In this document: one piece after another, positions 1 through 9,443 of the stretch
Layout: every line of letters starts with the position of its first letter
How positions within the stretch are numbered: position 1 is the first letter of the stretch
Assembly: GCA_016282015.1 (NCBI GenBank)
Contig: JAEEJS010000055.1
Location: 99,619 to 163,618 of the forward strand
DNA: 64,000 nt
From: Bacteroidales bacterium
Lineage (GTDB): Bacteria; Bacteroidota; Bacteroidia; Bacteroidales; F082
Direction: 5' to 3'
Notes under the pieces: generated by a model
What the model saw: only the letters and a program-made list of their open reading frames with translations
The model's database searches: none
What the model was told of the DNA's origin: nothing
Position numbers and translations under genes: made by a program

Positions 1-736
1 CCAGAAGCTTTTCATTTTTGGCAACTTCTTCCTTCAAAGAAGCCATTTCATCCTCAGACAAGATATTGCTTGTCAATGTGTTATATTGTCCCTGAAGTTT
101 TTCCACCTCGTTGCGGACATCGTTCTTGCGGCGTCCGACCATATCGGCTATGGTGGAATAAATCTCGGTGCCTGTCAGCATCTCGAGAATTGCAGTCTGA
201 TTGGCTTTGTCGGAAGTCAGGAAAGTGTTGAACTGTCCCTGAGCCAGCATAACCGAACGTACAAACTGGTCGTAGCTAAGCCCGACAAGCCTTGCAATCT
301 CCGGATTTACAGCGTCAATTCTGGTTTCAAGCACTATTCTGTCACCGCCTCTCACCACCTCCAGCTTGCGGCGGTTGTTCATATCATATTTGCCGTTACG
401 GGTCTTGTGCAGCTGCCAAGTGGCTATGTAATGCTCGCTTCCCACCGCAAACCATACTTCCGCCTTGCCGTCCGTAGTGCCCTTGCGCAAAGCGTTGGCG
501 GTGCTTTTCATGGTAGCCTGGCCGTTTTCGGTCTTCTCCTTGTTGCCTGTCAGCTCATATCGGGGCGATTTGTCGTACAAAGCCAAGGTAATTGCGTCCA
601 AAATAGTCGTTTTACCGCTTCCTGTCTCTCCGGTGATAAGGAATAACGGCTCATTGGCTAAAATGCCCTCAGAGAAGCTAATTTCGGCCTTCTCGATGGA
701 ATTTATGTTCTCTATGATGATTTTTTCGATTCTCAT
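1..736 (-). CDS. sbcC: Exonuclease SbcC, N-terminal part (cut by window edge)
   Basis: This is the ATPase subunit of the SbcCD (Mre11-Rad50-like) nuclease, which opens hairpins and cleans DNA ends. Translating the minus strand from the ATG at 736 gives MRIEKIIIENINSIEKAEIS, then a Walker A motif GETGSGKT (residues 36-43) followed by ILDAITLALYDKSP, and later LAQGQFNTFLTSDKANQ, typical of SbcC just before its coiled coil. The frame is open to the window edge, so about 245 of roughly 1000 residues are present. The start overlaps the sbcD stop by four bases (ATGA), which indicates translational coupling in a sbcD-sbcC operon. Confidence 0.93.
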   Translation of the reverse strand, partial: MRIEKIIIENINSIEKAEISFSEGILANEPLFLITGETGSGKTTILDAITLALYDKSPRYELTGNKEKTENGQATMKSTANALRKGTTDGKAEVWFAVGSEHYIATWQLHKTRNGKYDMNNRRKLEVVRGGDRIVLETRIDAVNPEIARLVGLSYDQFVRSVMLAQGQFNTFLTSDKANQTAILEMLTGTEIYSTIADMVGRRKNDVRNEVEKLQGQYNTLTSNILSEDEMASLKEEVAKNEKLL

Positions 737-1983
737 GGTCGAATTTCAGCCTCCTCGCACACTTTTTTGAACATTTCCTTCATTTCCTCGGGCATTTCCT
801 CTCCGTTTTTCTTCTGATAGACCGAACATCCCAGCTCGAACGGACTCAGAGCCTTCAGCTCGCTCAAAGTCTTAACATTCTGAATATCATCGCCTTCTTT
901 CTTCTCGGGGAAGTACGACTGTATGCCGCAGAACATGGCATTCTGTCCGTCGAAAGCCTGTATCATGGCCATGGTGTCTGCCTGAGTCAGAGGACGGTCG
1001 GCCTTCACATGCAGTCTTACGTAGGCCCTGTCGCCCACTATCTCCATCAGCTTCATCATCACGGTTTCGTATGGCAAAGCATCCTCATAACCGCTTGGTT
1101 TTGAAGGGAAATCCACTATCGGAATCAGGGTTTTCAGCGGAATGACAGCGGTTTCGGTCTTGCCATCGGCTATGCTCACCGACACCACCGAATGCTGATA
1201 GTTCTCGTTGAACGAAATCGGGAATGGCGAGCCAGCGTAGCGCATATTGTCTATGCCCTTGATGGCTTGGGCGTAGTGAATATGTCCGAATGCCCAGTAA
1301 TCCACTCCTTTGACATCTTTAAAATCTTGAATGTCAAGCGTTTCAAGCTTGCCGATAATGTCGGCGCTATGTCCGCGGATGTCGGCATTGCCCACAGCCA
1401 GATGCCCTGTTGCCACTATGCTTTGCCCCGCATCATAATCAGGACGGTTTTTCAAATGCTTCAGCAGGGAGTCGTAAAAAGCCGCTATTCGCTTGGAAAC
1501 GCTGTCGCTGTCCTTGATTGGAGGGTAATTGCCGGCGTTCATGTAAGGCACAGCCAGCACCCATCCTATGACCTTCCCCTTCTTGGTAACCGGGACCTCA
1601 ATTTTCGAGGCGTCGAACATCAGCCCTGAATCGTCTGTATCTGTATGATAATCAAGCATTCCGACCACAGTCACATTGAATGCTTCCCAAAGCGGACGCG
1701 GGGCCTCCAGCCTTGAAGGCGAATCGTGGTTGCCGCTGGTAATGACTATCTGCAAATCCTCGTCAATACGGGACAGATCAACTATGAAATTGTAGTAAAG
1801 GCGTTGCGACACTATAGTCGGAATGGCGGTGTGGAAAACATCGCCCGAGACCACCAACACATCTGGTTTTTCCTTGATAATGATAGCCTTAAGCTGTTCA
1901 AAGAAGAACTTATGCTCTTCCTCCCGACTGTAGTTGTGGAATATCTGGCCTATATGCCAGTCAGCTGTGTGCAAAACCTTCAT
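733..1983 (-). CDS. sbcD: Exonuclease subunit SbcD
   Basis: This is the metallophosphoesterase subunit of the SbcCD double-strand nuclease. It is 416 residues, the normal length. The metal-binding motifs occur in the canonical order: D8-W-H10 near the N-terminus, GDVFH at 47-51, GNHD at 84-87, GHLAVG and finally GHIH. It is the first gene of a minus-strand operon and overlaps sbcC by an ATGA. The region upstream of its ATG (1984-2049) also serves the divergent GH20 gene. The only -7-like sequence facing sbcD there is an imperfect TATTTTTA. Confidence 0.95.
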   Translation of the reverse strand: MKVLHTADWHIGQIFHNYSREEEHKFFFEQLKAIIIKEKPDVLVVSGDVFHTAIPTIVSQRLYYNFIVDLSRIDEDLQIVITSGNHDSPSRLEAPRPLWEAFNVTVVGMLDYHTDTDDSGLMFDASKIEVPVTKKGKVIGWVLAVPYMNAGNYPPIKDSDSVSKRIAAFYDSLLKHLKNRPDYDAGQSIVATGHLAVGNADIRGHSADIIGKLETLDIQDFKDVKGVDYWAFGHIHYAQAIKGIDNMRYAGSPFPISFNENYQHSVVSVSIADGKTETAVIPLKTLIPIVDFPSKPSGYEDALPYETVMMKLMEIVGDRAYVRLHVKADRPLTQADTMAMIQAFDGQNAMFCGIQSYFPEKKEGDDIQNVKTLSELKALSPFELGCSVYQKKNGEEMPEEMKEMFKKVCEEAEIRP

Positions 1984-2020
1984 TTAAAAAATTTTAGAGT
2001 GTAAAAATACAAAAAATTCT

Positions 2021-2028
2021 TATCTTTG
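2021..2028 (+). promoter_or_regulatory. -7 box of the GH20 gene promoter
   Basis: TATCTTTG matches the Bacteroidetes -7 consensus TAnnTTTG and lies 21 bases before the GH20 start codon. No convincing TTTG -33 element is visible upstream. Confidence 0.6.
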
Positions 2029-2049
2029 TACCGTTAATATTTTTGTTTT

Positions 2050-4368
2050 ATGAAAAAACTTCATTACGCAATCATTGGGATTATACTGGCATTAGTGGCC
2101 ACATCATGCAACTTGAATACCGAGATAGCTGATTATCAGGTTATTCCTCTGCCAAAACAGATTTGTTTGAACGGAGGAAAGCCCTTCGTCATCCACAATA
2201 CCACCCAAATCACCTATCCCACCGACCAGACCGAACTGAAAAACGAGGCCGATTTGCTGGCGGGTTACATTGATGACATCATGGGCTACCGTCCGGAGGT
2301 CAAGGCTACCGAAAAAGACCAGAAGGGTGCTATCAACCTGAGGCTGGAGACCATTGAAAACGACAATGAAGAAGCTTATCAAATAATTGTAAATGATAAA
2401 TTTATAAAGATTATTTCAAGTAATACTTCAGGTATATTTTACGGCATCCAAACCCTGCGTAAAAGCCTTCCAGTGAACTGGAGAATCAGGTCGGCAGAGA
2501 TGCCAGCCGGCACTATCACAGACTGGCCTCGCTTCGGATACCGTGGCATGCACCTGGACGTGAGCCGTCACTTCTTCCCTCTCGATTCGTTGAAGGTTTA
2601 CCTGGACGTCATGGCCTTGCATAACCTCAACCGCTTCCACATCCACCTCACCGACGACCAGGGATGGCGCTTTGAAGTGAAGAAATACCCCAAGCTTACC
2701 GAGATCGGAGCATGGCGCAACGGTACACTTATCGGCAAGACCATGGCCTTCGATACTATACGCCACGGCGGCTACTACACTCAGGAAGAGCTTAAAGGCC
2801 TTGTAAAGTATGCAGCCGACCGTCATATCACCATCATCCCGGAGATTGACCTCCCAGGGCACCAGTTAGCCGCTCTGGCGGCCTATCCCGAGCTCGGATG
2901 CACTGGAGGGCCTTACGAAGTTTGGAAGCAATGGGGAGTCTCTGAGGACGTAATTTGCGCCGGCAACGAGAAAGCCATGCAATTCCTTGAGGATGTGCTG
3001 CTGGAGGTGATGGAGGTGTTCCCTAGCGAATACATTCACATTGGAGGAGACGAAGTGCCTCGCGACCGCTGGAAGGAATGCCCCAAATGCCAAGCAAAGA
3101 TTAAGGAATTGGGCATAAAGGGCGATCAGCAGCATTCAGCCGAGGACTATCTGCAGAGCTACGTGATGGCACGCATGGAACGCTTTGTTGAAAGCCACGG
3201 ACGCCACGTAATAGGCTGGGACGAGATATTAGACGGCGAACTGGCGCCTAACGCCACAGTGATGAGCTGGCGTGGCAGCAGCGGAGGCTACAAAGCCGTC
3301 AAGATGCACCACAATGTCATAATGACTCCTAACGATGTACTCTATTTCGATTATTATCAAAGCCTTGACACAGACAGCGAGCCTATTTCAATAGGAGGCT
3401 ACAACCCGGTTAAGAAGGTCTATCTCTATGAGCCTATTCCTGACGGGCTCACCGAAGAGGAACAGCAGTATATACTTGGCCCTCAGGCTAACATTTGGAC
3501 AGAATACACCAGCACATTCAATCTGGTGCTTTACCGCATGATTCCTCGCATTGGAGCCCTTGCCGAGATGCAGTGGTGCCTGCCCGAGCAGAAGGATTAC
3601 GAAAACTGGGTGCTGCGCGAATACCGTATGACCAAGCTTTACGACCTTTACGACTGGAACTACGCCAAGCACATTTTCGACTTGGAAGTCAAGATAACCC
3701 CTGTGGTTGAAGAGGGTTTCATCAATGTCAACATTTCGAAGCTGGTGGACGGCGACATAGTGTATGTGATTGACGATAAAGCACCTTTGAGGTATACCGA
3801 GCCTTTGCACATCAACAGCGACTGCACACTGTCATGTTACATCTCCCGCTCCGACGGCACCCGCGGCAAACTGATCAAAAGCGAATTCCGCTTCAGCAAA
3901 GCCTCAATGAAGCCTATCACACTGAAGAATCAGCCTAACAAGCAATATGCCTACGACGGAGCCCAAGTGTTGATTGACGGTCTGCACGGACACACCAACT
4001 ACCGCAGCGGACGTTGGCTCGGCTGGTACGGAACCGATCTAGACGCCACCATCGACCTGAACGAACCGACTGAAATCAGTCAGGTTAAGTTCAATCTAAA
4101 CGTCAACATGAAAGACTGGATTTTCAACGCCAAATCGGTGAAGGTTCTGGTGTCGGACGACGGCATTGATTTCAAGGAGATTGCCAGCAAAGACTACGAT
4201 ATGGTGCCAGCCGACTACATCCCCGACCTCTACCCTGTCGAGCTTGAGTTCGAACCTGTGACAACACGTTACGTGGAAGTGGTCGCAACACCTTACGACT
4301 GCCCTAAAGGCCATACCGGCTATGGTTATCCGGCCTGGATTTTCGTGGATGAAATTGAAGTTTATTAA
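2050..4368 (+). CDS. Beta-N-acetylhexosaminidase lipoprotein (GH20)
   Basis: This enzyme removes terminal beta-linked GlcNAc or GalNAc from glycans. The N-terminus is a lipoprotein signal with lipobox ending ATSC (Cys20), so the enzyme is probably anchored to the outer membrane or faces the periplasm. A GH20 N-terminal alpha/beta domain (about 30-140) precedes the catalytic barrel, which contains GMHLDVSRHF, HLTDDQGWR and the catalytic Asp-Glu pair in HIGGDE (D334, E335) used for substrate-assisted catalysis. The last 130 or so residues look like an F5/8 type C (CBM32-like) carbohydrate-binding domain (SVKVLVSDDGIDF). At 772 residues it has the usual Bacteroidales length. It stands alone on the plus strand. 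With the GH29 and GH109 enzymes elsewhere in the window it fits mucin or milk glycan degradation. Confidence 0.93.
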   Translation: MKKLHYAIIGIILALVATSCNLNTEIADYQVIPLPKQICLNGGKPFVIHNTTQITYPTDQTELKNEADLLAGYIDDIMGYRPEVKATEKDQKGAINLRLETIENDNEEAYQIIVNDKFIKIISSNTSGIFYGIQTLRKSLPVNWRIRSAEMPAGTITDWPRFGYRGMHLDVSRHFFPLDSLKVYLDVMALHNLNRFHIHLTDDQGWRFEVKKYPKLTEIGAWRNGTLIGKTMAFDTIRHGGYYTQEELKGLVKYAADRHITIIPEIDLPGHQLAALAAYPELGCTGGPYEVWKQWGVSEDVICAGNEKAMQFLEDVLLEVMEVFPSEYIHIGGDEVPRDRWKECPKCQAKIKELGIKGDQQHSAEDYLQSYVMARMERFVESHGRHVIGWDEILDGELAPNATVMSWRGSSGGYKAVKMHHNVIMTPNDVLYFDYYQSLDTDSEPISIGGYNPVKKVYLYEPIPDGLTEEEQQYILGPQANIWTEYTSTFNLVLYRMIPRIGALAEMQWCLPEQKDYENWVLREYRMTKLYDLYDWNYAKHIFDLEVKITPVVEEGFINVNISKLVDGDIVYVIDDKAPLRYTEPLHINSDCTLSCYISRSDGTRGKLIKSEFRFSKASMKPITLKNQPNKQYAYDGAQVLIDGLHGHTNYRSGRWLGWYGTDLDATIDLNEPTEISQVKFNLNVNMKDWIFNAKSVKVLVSDDGIDFKEIASKDYDMVPADYIPDLYPVELEFEPVTTRYVEVVATPYDCPKGHTGYGYPAWIFVDEIEVY

Positions 4369-4370
4369 GT

Positions 4371-4841
4371 TTAAGCCAAAGCTTCAGCCAGCTGTTCGAG
4401 ATACTTTTGATCTGTTTGGTCGAAGGTAGCCAGCTTTTCGCTGTCTATATCAAGCACAGCTGTCACTTTACCGTCTTTGACTATCGGCACCACTATTTCC
4501 GATCTGGACAGACTGCTGCAGGCTATGTGGCCCGGAAAAGCGTCCACATCGGGCACTATCATGGTTTTAGCCTCCTGCCAGGCAGTGCCGCACACTCCTT
4601 TGCCTTTGCGTATGCGGGTACAGGCCAAAGGGCCTTGGAAAGGTCCTAAAACCAGTTCCTCGCCTTCCACACGGTAAAATCCCACCCACCAGAAGTTGAA
4701 AGTATCCTTCAGGCAAGCCGATACGTTGGCCATATTGGCGATAAGGTCTGTTTCGCCTTCAACCAGCGACTTAATCTGCGGAAGCAGATTTTCATACAAT
4801 TCCTTCTTGGAATCTCCTTTTATGATTAAATTTTCAGACAT
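4371..4841 (-). CDS. msrC: Free methionine-(R)-sulfoxide reductase (GAF domain)
   Basis: This enzyme reduces free L-methionine-(R)-sulfoxide in the cytoplasm using a GAF-fold active site. The protein is 156 residues, nearly all GAF domain, and carries the three family cysteines: C74 in LACTRI, C84 in GKGVCG and C108 in GHIACSS, together with WVGFY, LVLGPFQG and LDIDS. It is the last gene of the minus-strand operon and begins inside the 3' end of menA (16-base overlap). It converges on the GH20 gene with a two-base gap. Oxidative-stress repair beside quinone synthesis is plausible but is an inference from context. Confidence 0.92.
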   Translation of the reverse strand: MSENLIIKGDSKKELYENLLPQIKSLVEGETDLIANMANVSACLKDTFNFWWVGFYRVEGEELVLGPFQGPLACTRIRKGKGVCGTAWQEAKTMIVPDVDAFPGHIACSSLSRSEIVVPIVKDGKVTAVLDIDSEKLATFDQTDQKYLEQLAEALA

Positions 4842-5731
4842 ATCTTCAATATTATTACTATGGTTACTGTCAACGCGAATATTATAGCCTCCAGCGACGA
4901 GAGCCCTATCAGTTTGTTGATGCCGGTGCCTTTGTCTTTCAGTGACATAAACTTGCTATTCACCCTCAGCGCGTAGATTAAATATGGGACAACGGATATC
5001 AGCCATATCCAAGCGCTTATTATGCCATGCATGAAGATGAAACCAAGCGCTACTGCCATGGCTGTGATGAGGCAATAAGCCGTCCCCATGACCTGCTTGC
5101 CGAAGATGCCCACAGTAGTCTTCTTCCCATTGGACAAGTCCTGATCCACATCACGGTAATTATTGACAATCAGCAGTTTGTCGGCCACAAGACCGACCGC
5201 CAGTCCTGCAATTATTATCTTATGATTGACTAATCCGGTTTGGATGAAAAACGTGAGAACCACTGGAGCTATGCCATAAAACAGAACCACCGCCAAGTCG
5301 CCCAATGCATGTCTCGACAAAGGATAAGGTCCCGAGGAATAGGCCAAGGCGCACAGCATGATGACTAGGCCAAACGGAAGCAGTATCCATCCTCCCCACA
5401 GCAACAAGGTGCAGCCGACTATAAAGGTAAGAATGCTCCATACTATTATTCCGCGTAGCATGGTTTTTTCAGGAATCAAGCCTGAGGCCACCATTCTTTG
5501 CGGTCCGAGACGGTCGTTGTCGGAGCCTTTCAGCCCGTCAGCATAGTCATTTACTAGGTTCGACAGCACTTGCGCCATCACGGCAAATGCAAGGCATATA
5601 GCAGCCGGCAGCCAGCTGACGCTGGTATACAAGGCCGAAAACGCCACAGCCATCACCACAGGCGCCATCGACACCGGCAAGGTCTTCGGACGGGCTGCCT
5701 TAAACCAATATTTCACCTCCACTTTACCCAT
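4826..5731 (-). CDS. menA: 1,4-dihydroxy-2-naphthoate prenyltransferase MenA
   Basis: This is a membrane UbiA-family prenyltransferase that attaches the polyprenyl chain to 1,4-dihydroxy-2-naphthoate to form demethylmenaquinone. It is 301 residues with about eight or nine hydrophobic segments. It has both Asp-rich prenyl-diphosphate motifs: NDYADGLKGSD after the second helix and NNYRDVDQDLSNGKKT in the middle. The start sits one base after the menG stop, so the two consecutive steps of menaquinone synthesis are co-translated. The 3' end overlaps the reductase gene. Confidence 0.94.
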   Translation of the reverse strand: MGKVEVKYWFKAARPKTLPVSMAPVVMAVAFSALYTSVSWLPAAICLAFAVMAQVLSNLVNDYADGLKGSDNDRLGPQRMVASGLIPEKTMLRGIIVWSILTFIVGCTLLLWGGWILLPFGLVIMLCALAYSSGPYPLSRHALGDLAVVLFYGIAPVVLTFFIQTGLVNHKIIIAGLAVGLVADKLLIVNNYRDVDQDLSNGKKTTVGIFGKQVMGTAYCLITAMAVALGFIFMHGIISAWIWLISVVPYLIYALRVNSKFMSLKDKGTGINKLIGLSSLEAIIFALTVTIVIILKICLKI

Positions 5732-5732
5732 T

Positions 5733-6446
5733 TTATACTTTTTTTGCTTGATAAATCCTACATAATCCGAAACTCAAGGCCTTATGCCTTACATCAGCAT
5801 AGCCGCAAGATTCCAGCATGGCCATAAACTCCTTGGGCATGGGGAAACGGGCCACGCTCTGCTGCAGATAGCGGTAGGCCTCAGCATTGCCCGACACCCG
5901 TTTGCCTATCCTTGGCAACATATTTTCAAAATAGAGGTTGTAAAACCATCTTATCAGCCTGTTTTGAGGCTCTGAAAGCTCAACCACCAAAAGGGTTCCC
6001 GAAGGTTTTAAAACCCTCAGCATCTCTTTCAAACCCTGCTCTCGGTCGGCGAAATTGCGCACTCCAAAAGCTACCATAGCAGCATCGTAAACGTCGTTCT
6101 GACAAACTATATGCTCGGCTCGGGAGTTATAAAAGCTTATCCTTTCGGCCAGTTTCAGGCGTTCTACCTTCTGCTTTCCCACCTCCAGCATTCCGTCCGA
6201 CACGTCAATGGCATCTATGCGTGCTTTGGGGAGGCTGCGGGCAATCTGCACCGTAGAGTCGGCAGTGCCGCAGGCTACATCGAGAATTTTGGGCTTGGCG
6301 ACACAGGACACAGCCTTCTTCATAAGTCTCACGGCCTTGCGCCTCCATGATTTGTCGACATTAAGCGACAGCAAGTGGTTCAACTTGTCGTAAGTTGGTG
6401 CTATATCATTGAACATCAATGCTATATTCTCTTTCTCAATAGCCAT
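5733..6446 (-). CDS. menG: Demethylmenaquinone methyltransferase
   Basis: This is the SAM-dependent C-methyltransferase of the UbiE/MenG family, catalysing the last step of menaquinone synthesis. It is 237 residues. The SAM-binding motif I is LDVACGTAD, followed by the family signatures AFGVRNFADREQGL and LKPSGTLLVVELSEP. The start lies inside the end of rarA (11-base overlap), and menA follows after one base. No ubiquinone genes are present, so MenG is preferred over UbiE as the name. Confidence 0.95.
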   Translation of the reverse strand: MAIEKENIALMFNDIAPTYDKLNHLLSLNVDKSWRRKAVRLMKKAVSCVAKPKILDVACGTADSTVQIARSLPKARIDAIDVSDGMLEVGKQKVERLKLAERISFYNSRAEHIVCQNDVYDAAMVAFGVRNFADREQGLKEMLRVLKPSGTLLVVELSEPQNRLIRWFYNLYFENMLPRIGKRVSGNAEAYRYLQQSVARFPMPKEFMAMLESCGYADVRHKALSFGLCRIYQAKKV

Positions 6447-7719
6447 ATTTATCCTTCCATTTGGCTTTCAACGAGCGTCTGATCTCAATTTCCTTGGGGT
6501 TATCCTGAGGTGAGTAGATGCGTGTCCCGGATATCTCCTCAGGCAGAAATTCCTGTTCGACAAAGTTGCCCGGATAGCTGTGTGCGTACTTGTAACCATC
6601 AGAATAGCCTATGTCTTTCATCAGTTTTGTCGGAGCATTGCGCAGATGCAGAGGCACACTGAGGTTGCCTGTCTTGCGCACCAGAGCCTGGGCTGTGTCT
6701 ATGGCCACCACAGCGGCGTTGCTCTTGGCCGACGAAGCCAGATAAGTGGCTGTCTGTGAGAGTATTATCCTGCTTTCAGGCCAACCGATCTTGTTGACGG
6801 CGTCAAAGCAGGCGTTGGCCAGCAAAAGCGCGTTGGGATTGGCGTTTCCTATGTCTTCGGATGCCAGAATCAGCATGCGGCGGGCAATGAACAGAGGGTC
6901 CTCGCCTGCCTCTATCATTCTGGCCAGATAGTAGACTGCCGCATTTGGGTCGCTGCCTCGCAACGACTTGATGAAGGCCGAGATGATGTCGTAATGCATC
7001 TCGCCCAGACGGTCGTATTTGAGCAGATTACTCTGTATATAACTGGTTGTAACCTCATTGTTAACAACAAGTTTCTTGGCGTTTGGCTGGGCGTCGTCGA
7101 GCATGCCCACCACCAGGTCGATGGCGTTTAAAAGCTTGCGGGCGTCGCCTCCGCTTATCTGCATCAAGGCTTCGTCCTCCTCGACAACTATATCCTTCTT
7201 ATAATCTTCTTTAAGAGTGTTTATTGCATTGACTATCAGCTTTTTAAGATCATCTTTCTCAAGTTCTTTGAGAATGTAGACCTGACACCTGGAAAGCAAT
7301 GGCGATATCACTTCAAAGCTGGGGTTCTCGGTGGTGGCGCCTATCAAGGTGACCAGACCGCGTTCGACGGCTCCCAGCAGCGAATCCTGCTGTGCCTTCG
7401 AAAAACGGTGAATTTCATCAATGAACAGTATCGGAGGTTCGGGAGCCATGCGCGCTCGGTCGTAGACCTCGCGCACGTCCTTCACTCCGCTGCTCACGGC
7501 ACTCAGCACAAAAAACTGCCTCTGCACCTGCTTGGAGATGATATATGCCAGAGTCGTCTTACCCACTCCGGGAGGTCCCCAGAATATCATGGAGGGTATG
7601 TGTCCGCTTTCAATGGCCCGGCGCAGCACTGCATTCTTGCCAATGAGGTGCTCCTGGCCAATGTAGCCGTCAAGCGATGTGGGACGAAGGCGTTCCGCCA
7701 AAGGGGTCATCGATTTCAT
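6436..7719 (-). CDS. rarA: Replication-associated recombination protein RarA (MgsA)
   Basis: This is a clamp-loader-like AAA+ ATPase that acts at stalled replication forks. It is 427 residues, the family length. Walker A is GPPGVGKTT (48-56) and Walker B LFIDEIHRFSK has D101 and E102. Sensor sequence IGATTENPSFEV and the C-terminal tetramerisation region (SLRGSDPNAAVYYLARMIEAGEDP) are also clear. It starts 12 bases after the C69 peptidase stop and overlaps menG, so it belongs to the same transcription unit although the functions are unrelated. Confidence 0.95.
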   Translation of the reverse strand: MKSMTPLAERLRPTSLDGYIGQEHLIGKNAVLRRAIESGHIPSMIFWGPPGVGKTTLAYIISKQVQRQFFVLSAVSSGVKDVREVYDRARMAPEPPILFIDEIHRFSKAQQDSLLGAVERGLVTLIGATTENPSFEVISPLLSRCQVYILKELEKDDLKKLIVNAINTLKEDYKKDIVVEEDEALMQISGGDARKLLNAIDLVVGMLDDAQPNAKKLVVNNEVTTSYIQSNLLKYDRLGEMHYDIISAFIKSLRGSDPNAAVYYLARMIEAGEDPLFIARRMLILASEDIGNANPNALLLANACFDAVNKIGWPESRIILSQTATYLASSAKSNAAVVAIDTAQALVRKTGNLSVPLHLRNAPTKLMKDIGYSDGYKYAHSYPGNFVEQEFLPEEISGTRIYSPQDNPKEIEIRRSLKAKWKDKYGY

Positions 7720-7731
7720 AATCTCAAAAAA

Positions 7732-9423
7732 TTAATTTGGGCGTTGGAAACGGTCGCCGGACTCTTCGATGACCTGTTTTTTCCATGAATCCGGATAGCC
7801 AGGCTGCTGAGGTTTGGCCGGATAGCCATGGCCGTTGCGCTTGAACTCGCCGTTCTCCTCCTGTTTGACATTGCTATCCAAATATTTGACTAACAGATAG
7901 TTATCCAACTCTTTCCAGCGTCTGACTGTGTTGGCTCCAGCCTTGGATGAAAAACCGGTCAGCAGGGCTATTGCCTCATCCTTTTCGCCATTGTATAACA
8001 TTTCCAAAGCCTCAGCGTCTATTTCCTTAACCTGTTCCTGATAGCCGGTCTCAAGCTCGTTCTGCACTCTCTGAATGTCGCCTATCACCCTGTTGTAGAA
8101 GAGATATTTGAAATGTGCCAGACGGTTGAACACCCAGAAAGCGGCGTTGTCTGAATAGGTCAGTATGTCGCCGTTGCCCACACGGAACTCAACAGGCACT
8201 TCCGAAATCGAGCAGTAGAAAGGAGTGTAAACCGTTGATCCTGTGTCGTCCACACCGAACCAGATTATGCCTCCCACTTCGTCGGGCAAAAAGTTGCGCG
8301 ACTGTGCTATGAAAGAAAAACCGGTCTGCACAGTCTCGGTGCTGCGCTCGTTGAAGTATTTGACGCCATCATATTCCCAATACAAAGGGTTGCAACGGTA
8401 TGGCGAACCGAATGAACCTGCGCCCACGCCCTGGGTCTTGTCGAGTTCGGTACCCTGATAGTGGTTGCGCATGAACGACATCATGTCGCTAAGCGAGATC
8501 TTGCGGTTTGGCTTGACATACAGCGGCATACGGCCGTGCTCCAAATCCTTGCCTGTGACATAGTCCCAATATTGGTCCATGCCGTCGCAAACCTCATTAA
8601 ACATAGCCCATACTCTCAAATCGCAGATGCGGGCGTCCGAAAACTCCAAAGGAGCGTAAGCGGCACTGAAGTCGAAATCCTTGTCCTTGCCGTCGAAATA
8701 GCCTTTCTTCTTGGCAAAGCTTATAACATCGTGCTTGTAAATGACTTCAACCTCTGGTTTATAAAGCTTCTTCCAGTCTTTGTCGGTGATGGATTTTTTG
8801 CCGTCTCTCAGCGGGAATGTCTGAATACGCGCGGCATTGGCATGACCCGAGATGTAGCCGTCAGGTATGCGGATGGCTACCCAAACAGCGCCTTTCTCCT
8901 CGCCTTTTCCGATGATTTCAAAATACCAGACCTCATCCTTGTCGGAAATAGAAAACGACTCTCCGTCACTGCCGTAGCCGTATTGTTCAACCAGGTCGGC
9001 TATCACCTTAATGGCTTCACGGGCCGAGCGGCTGCGTTCCAGAGCCATAAACATCAGGCTGCCGTAATCGATAAGGCCGTTCGGATCTATGAGTTCATGG
9101 CGTCCGCCAAAGGTTGTCTCGCCCAAAGCCACCTGATTCTCATTGATATAGCCAACCACCTGATAGGTATGAGCCGGCTGTGGCACATAGCCGCGTATGG
9201 CGTTGGTGCTGCGGTCGTAAATGGTACGCAGACTTCCCTCAGCCCAGTCGGCTGCCGGGGTGTAATACAGCTCGCCGTAACGTATATGCGAATCGGCGGC
9301 ATAGGTTATGAAATTGGAACCGTCAACCGAGGCTCCTCTGGTAACCAAAAAGTTGGTGCAAGCCATAGCTGAACCGGCCACGCCCACCAACACTGTCATT
9401 ATCAATAATCTTAAGTATCTCAT
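7732..9423 (-). CDS. Exported C69-family dipeptidase
   Basis: This is an Ntn-hydrolase dipeptidase of peptidase family C69 (PepD-like). The N-terminus is a signal peptide ending SAMA, directly followed by Cys22 in ACTNFLVTRGASVDGS. In this family, processing exposes that cysteine as the catalytic nucleophile. The rest shows the family hallmarks SNFITYAADSH, ETTFGGR, VWYFEIIGKG and GVGAGSFGSPYRCNP. It is 563 residues, full length. It probably acts in the periplasm on peptides. It sits 20 bases downstream of the DUF456 gene and 12 bases upstream of rarA, with no promoter-like sequence of its own. Confidence 0.9.
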   Translation of the reverse strand: MRYLRLLIMTVLVGVAGSAMACTNFLVTRGASVDGSNFITYAADSHIRYGELYYTPAADWAEGSLRTIYDRSTNAIRGYVPQPAHTYQVVGYINENQVALGETTFGGRHELIDPNGLIDYGSLMFMALERSRSAREAIKVIADLVEQYGYGSDGESFSISDKDEVWYFEIIGKGEEKGAVWVAIRIPDGYISGHANAARIQTFPLRDGKKSITDKDWKKLYKPEVEVIYKHDVISFAKKKGYFDGKDKDFDFSAAYAPLEFSDARICDLRVWAMFNEVCDGMDQYWDYVTGKDLEHGRMPLYVKPNRKISLSDMMSFMRNHYQGTELDKTQGVGAGSFGSPYRCNPLYWEYDGVKYFNERSTETVQTGFSFIAQSRNFLPDEVGGIIWFGVDDTGSTVYTPFYCSISEVPVEFRVGNGDILTYSDNAAFWVFNRLAHFKYLFYNRVIGDIQRVQNELETGYQEQVKEIDAEALEMLYNGEKDEAIALLTGFSSKAGANTVRRWKELDNYLLVKYLDSNVKQEENGEFKRNGHGYPAKPQQPGYPDSWKKQVIEESGDRFQRPN

Positions 9424-9443
9424 ATTGTAATTTTTAATTTTGA

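Noticed and set aside
8461..9372. Long plus-strand open frames opposite real genes (such as 8461-9372, 16674-17813 and 23484-24236)
   Set aside because: They are shadows of the C69, dnaE and clpB genes. They have no family similarity or promoter, and their composition follows the complementary strand.
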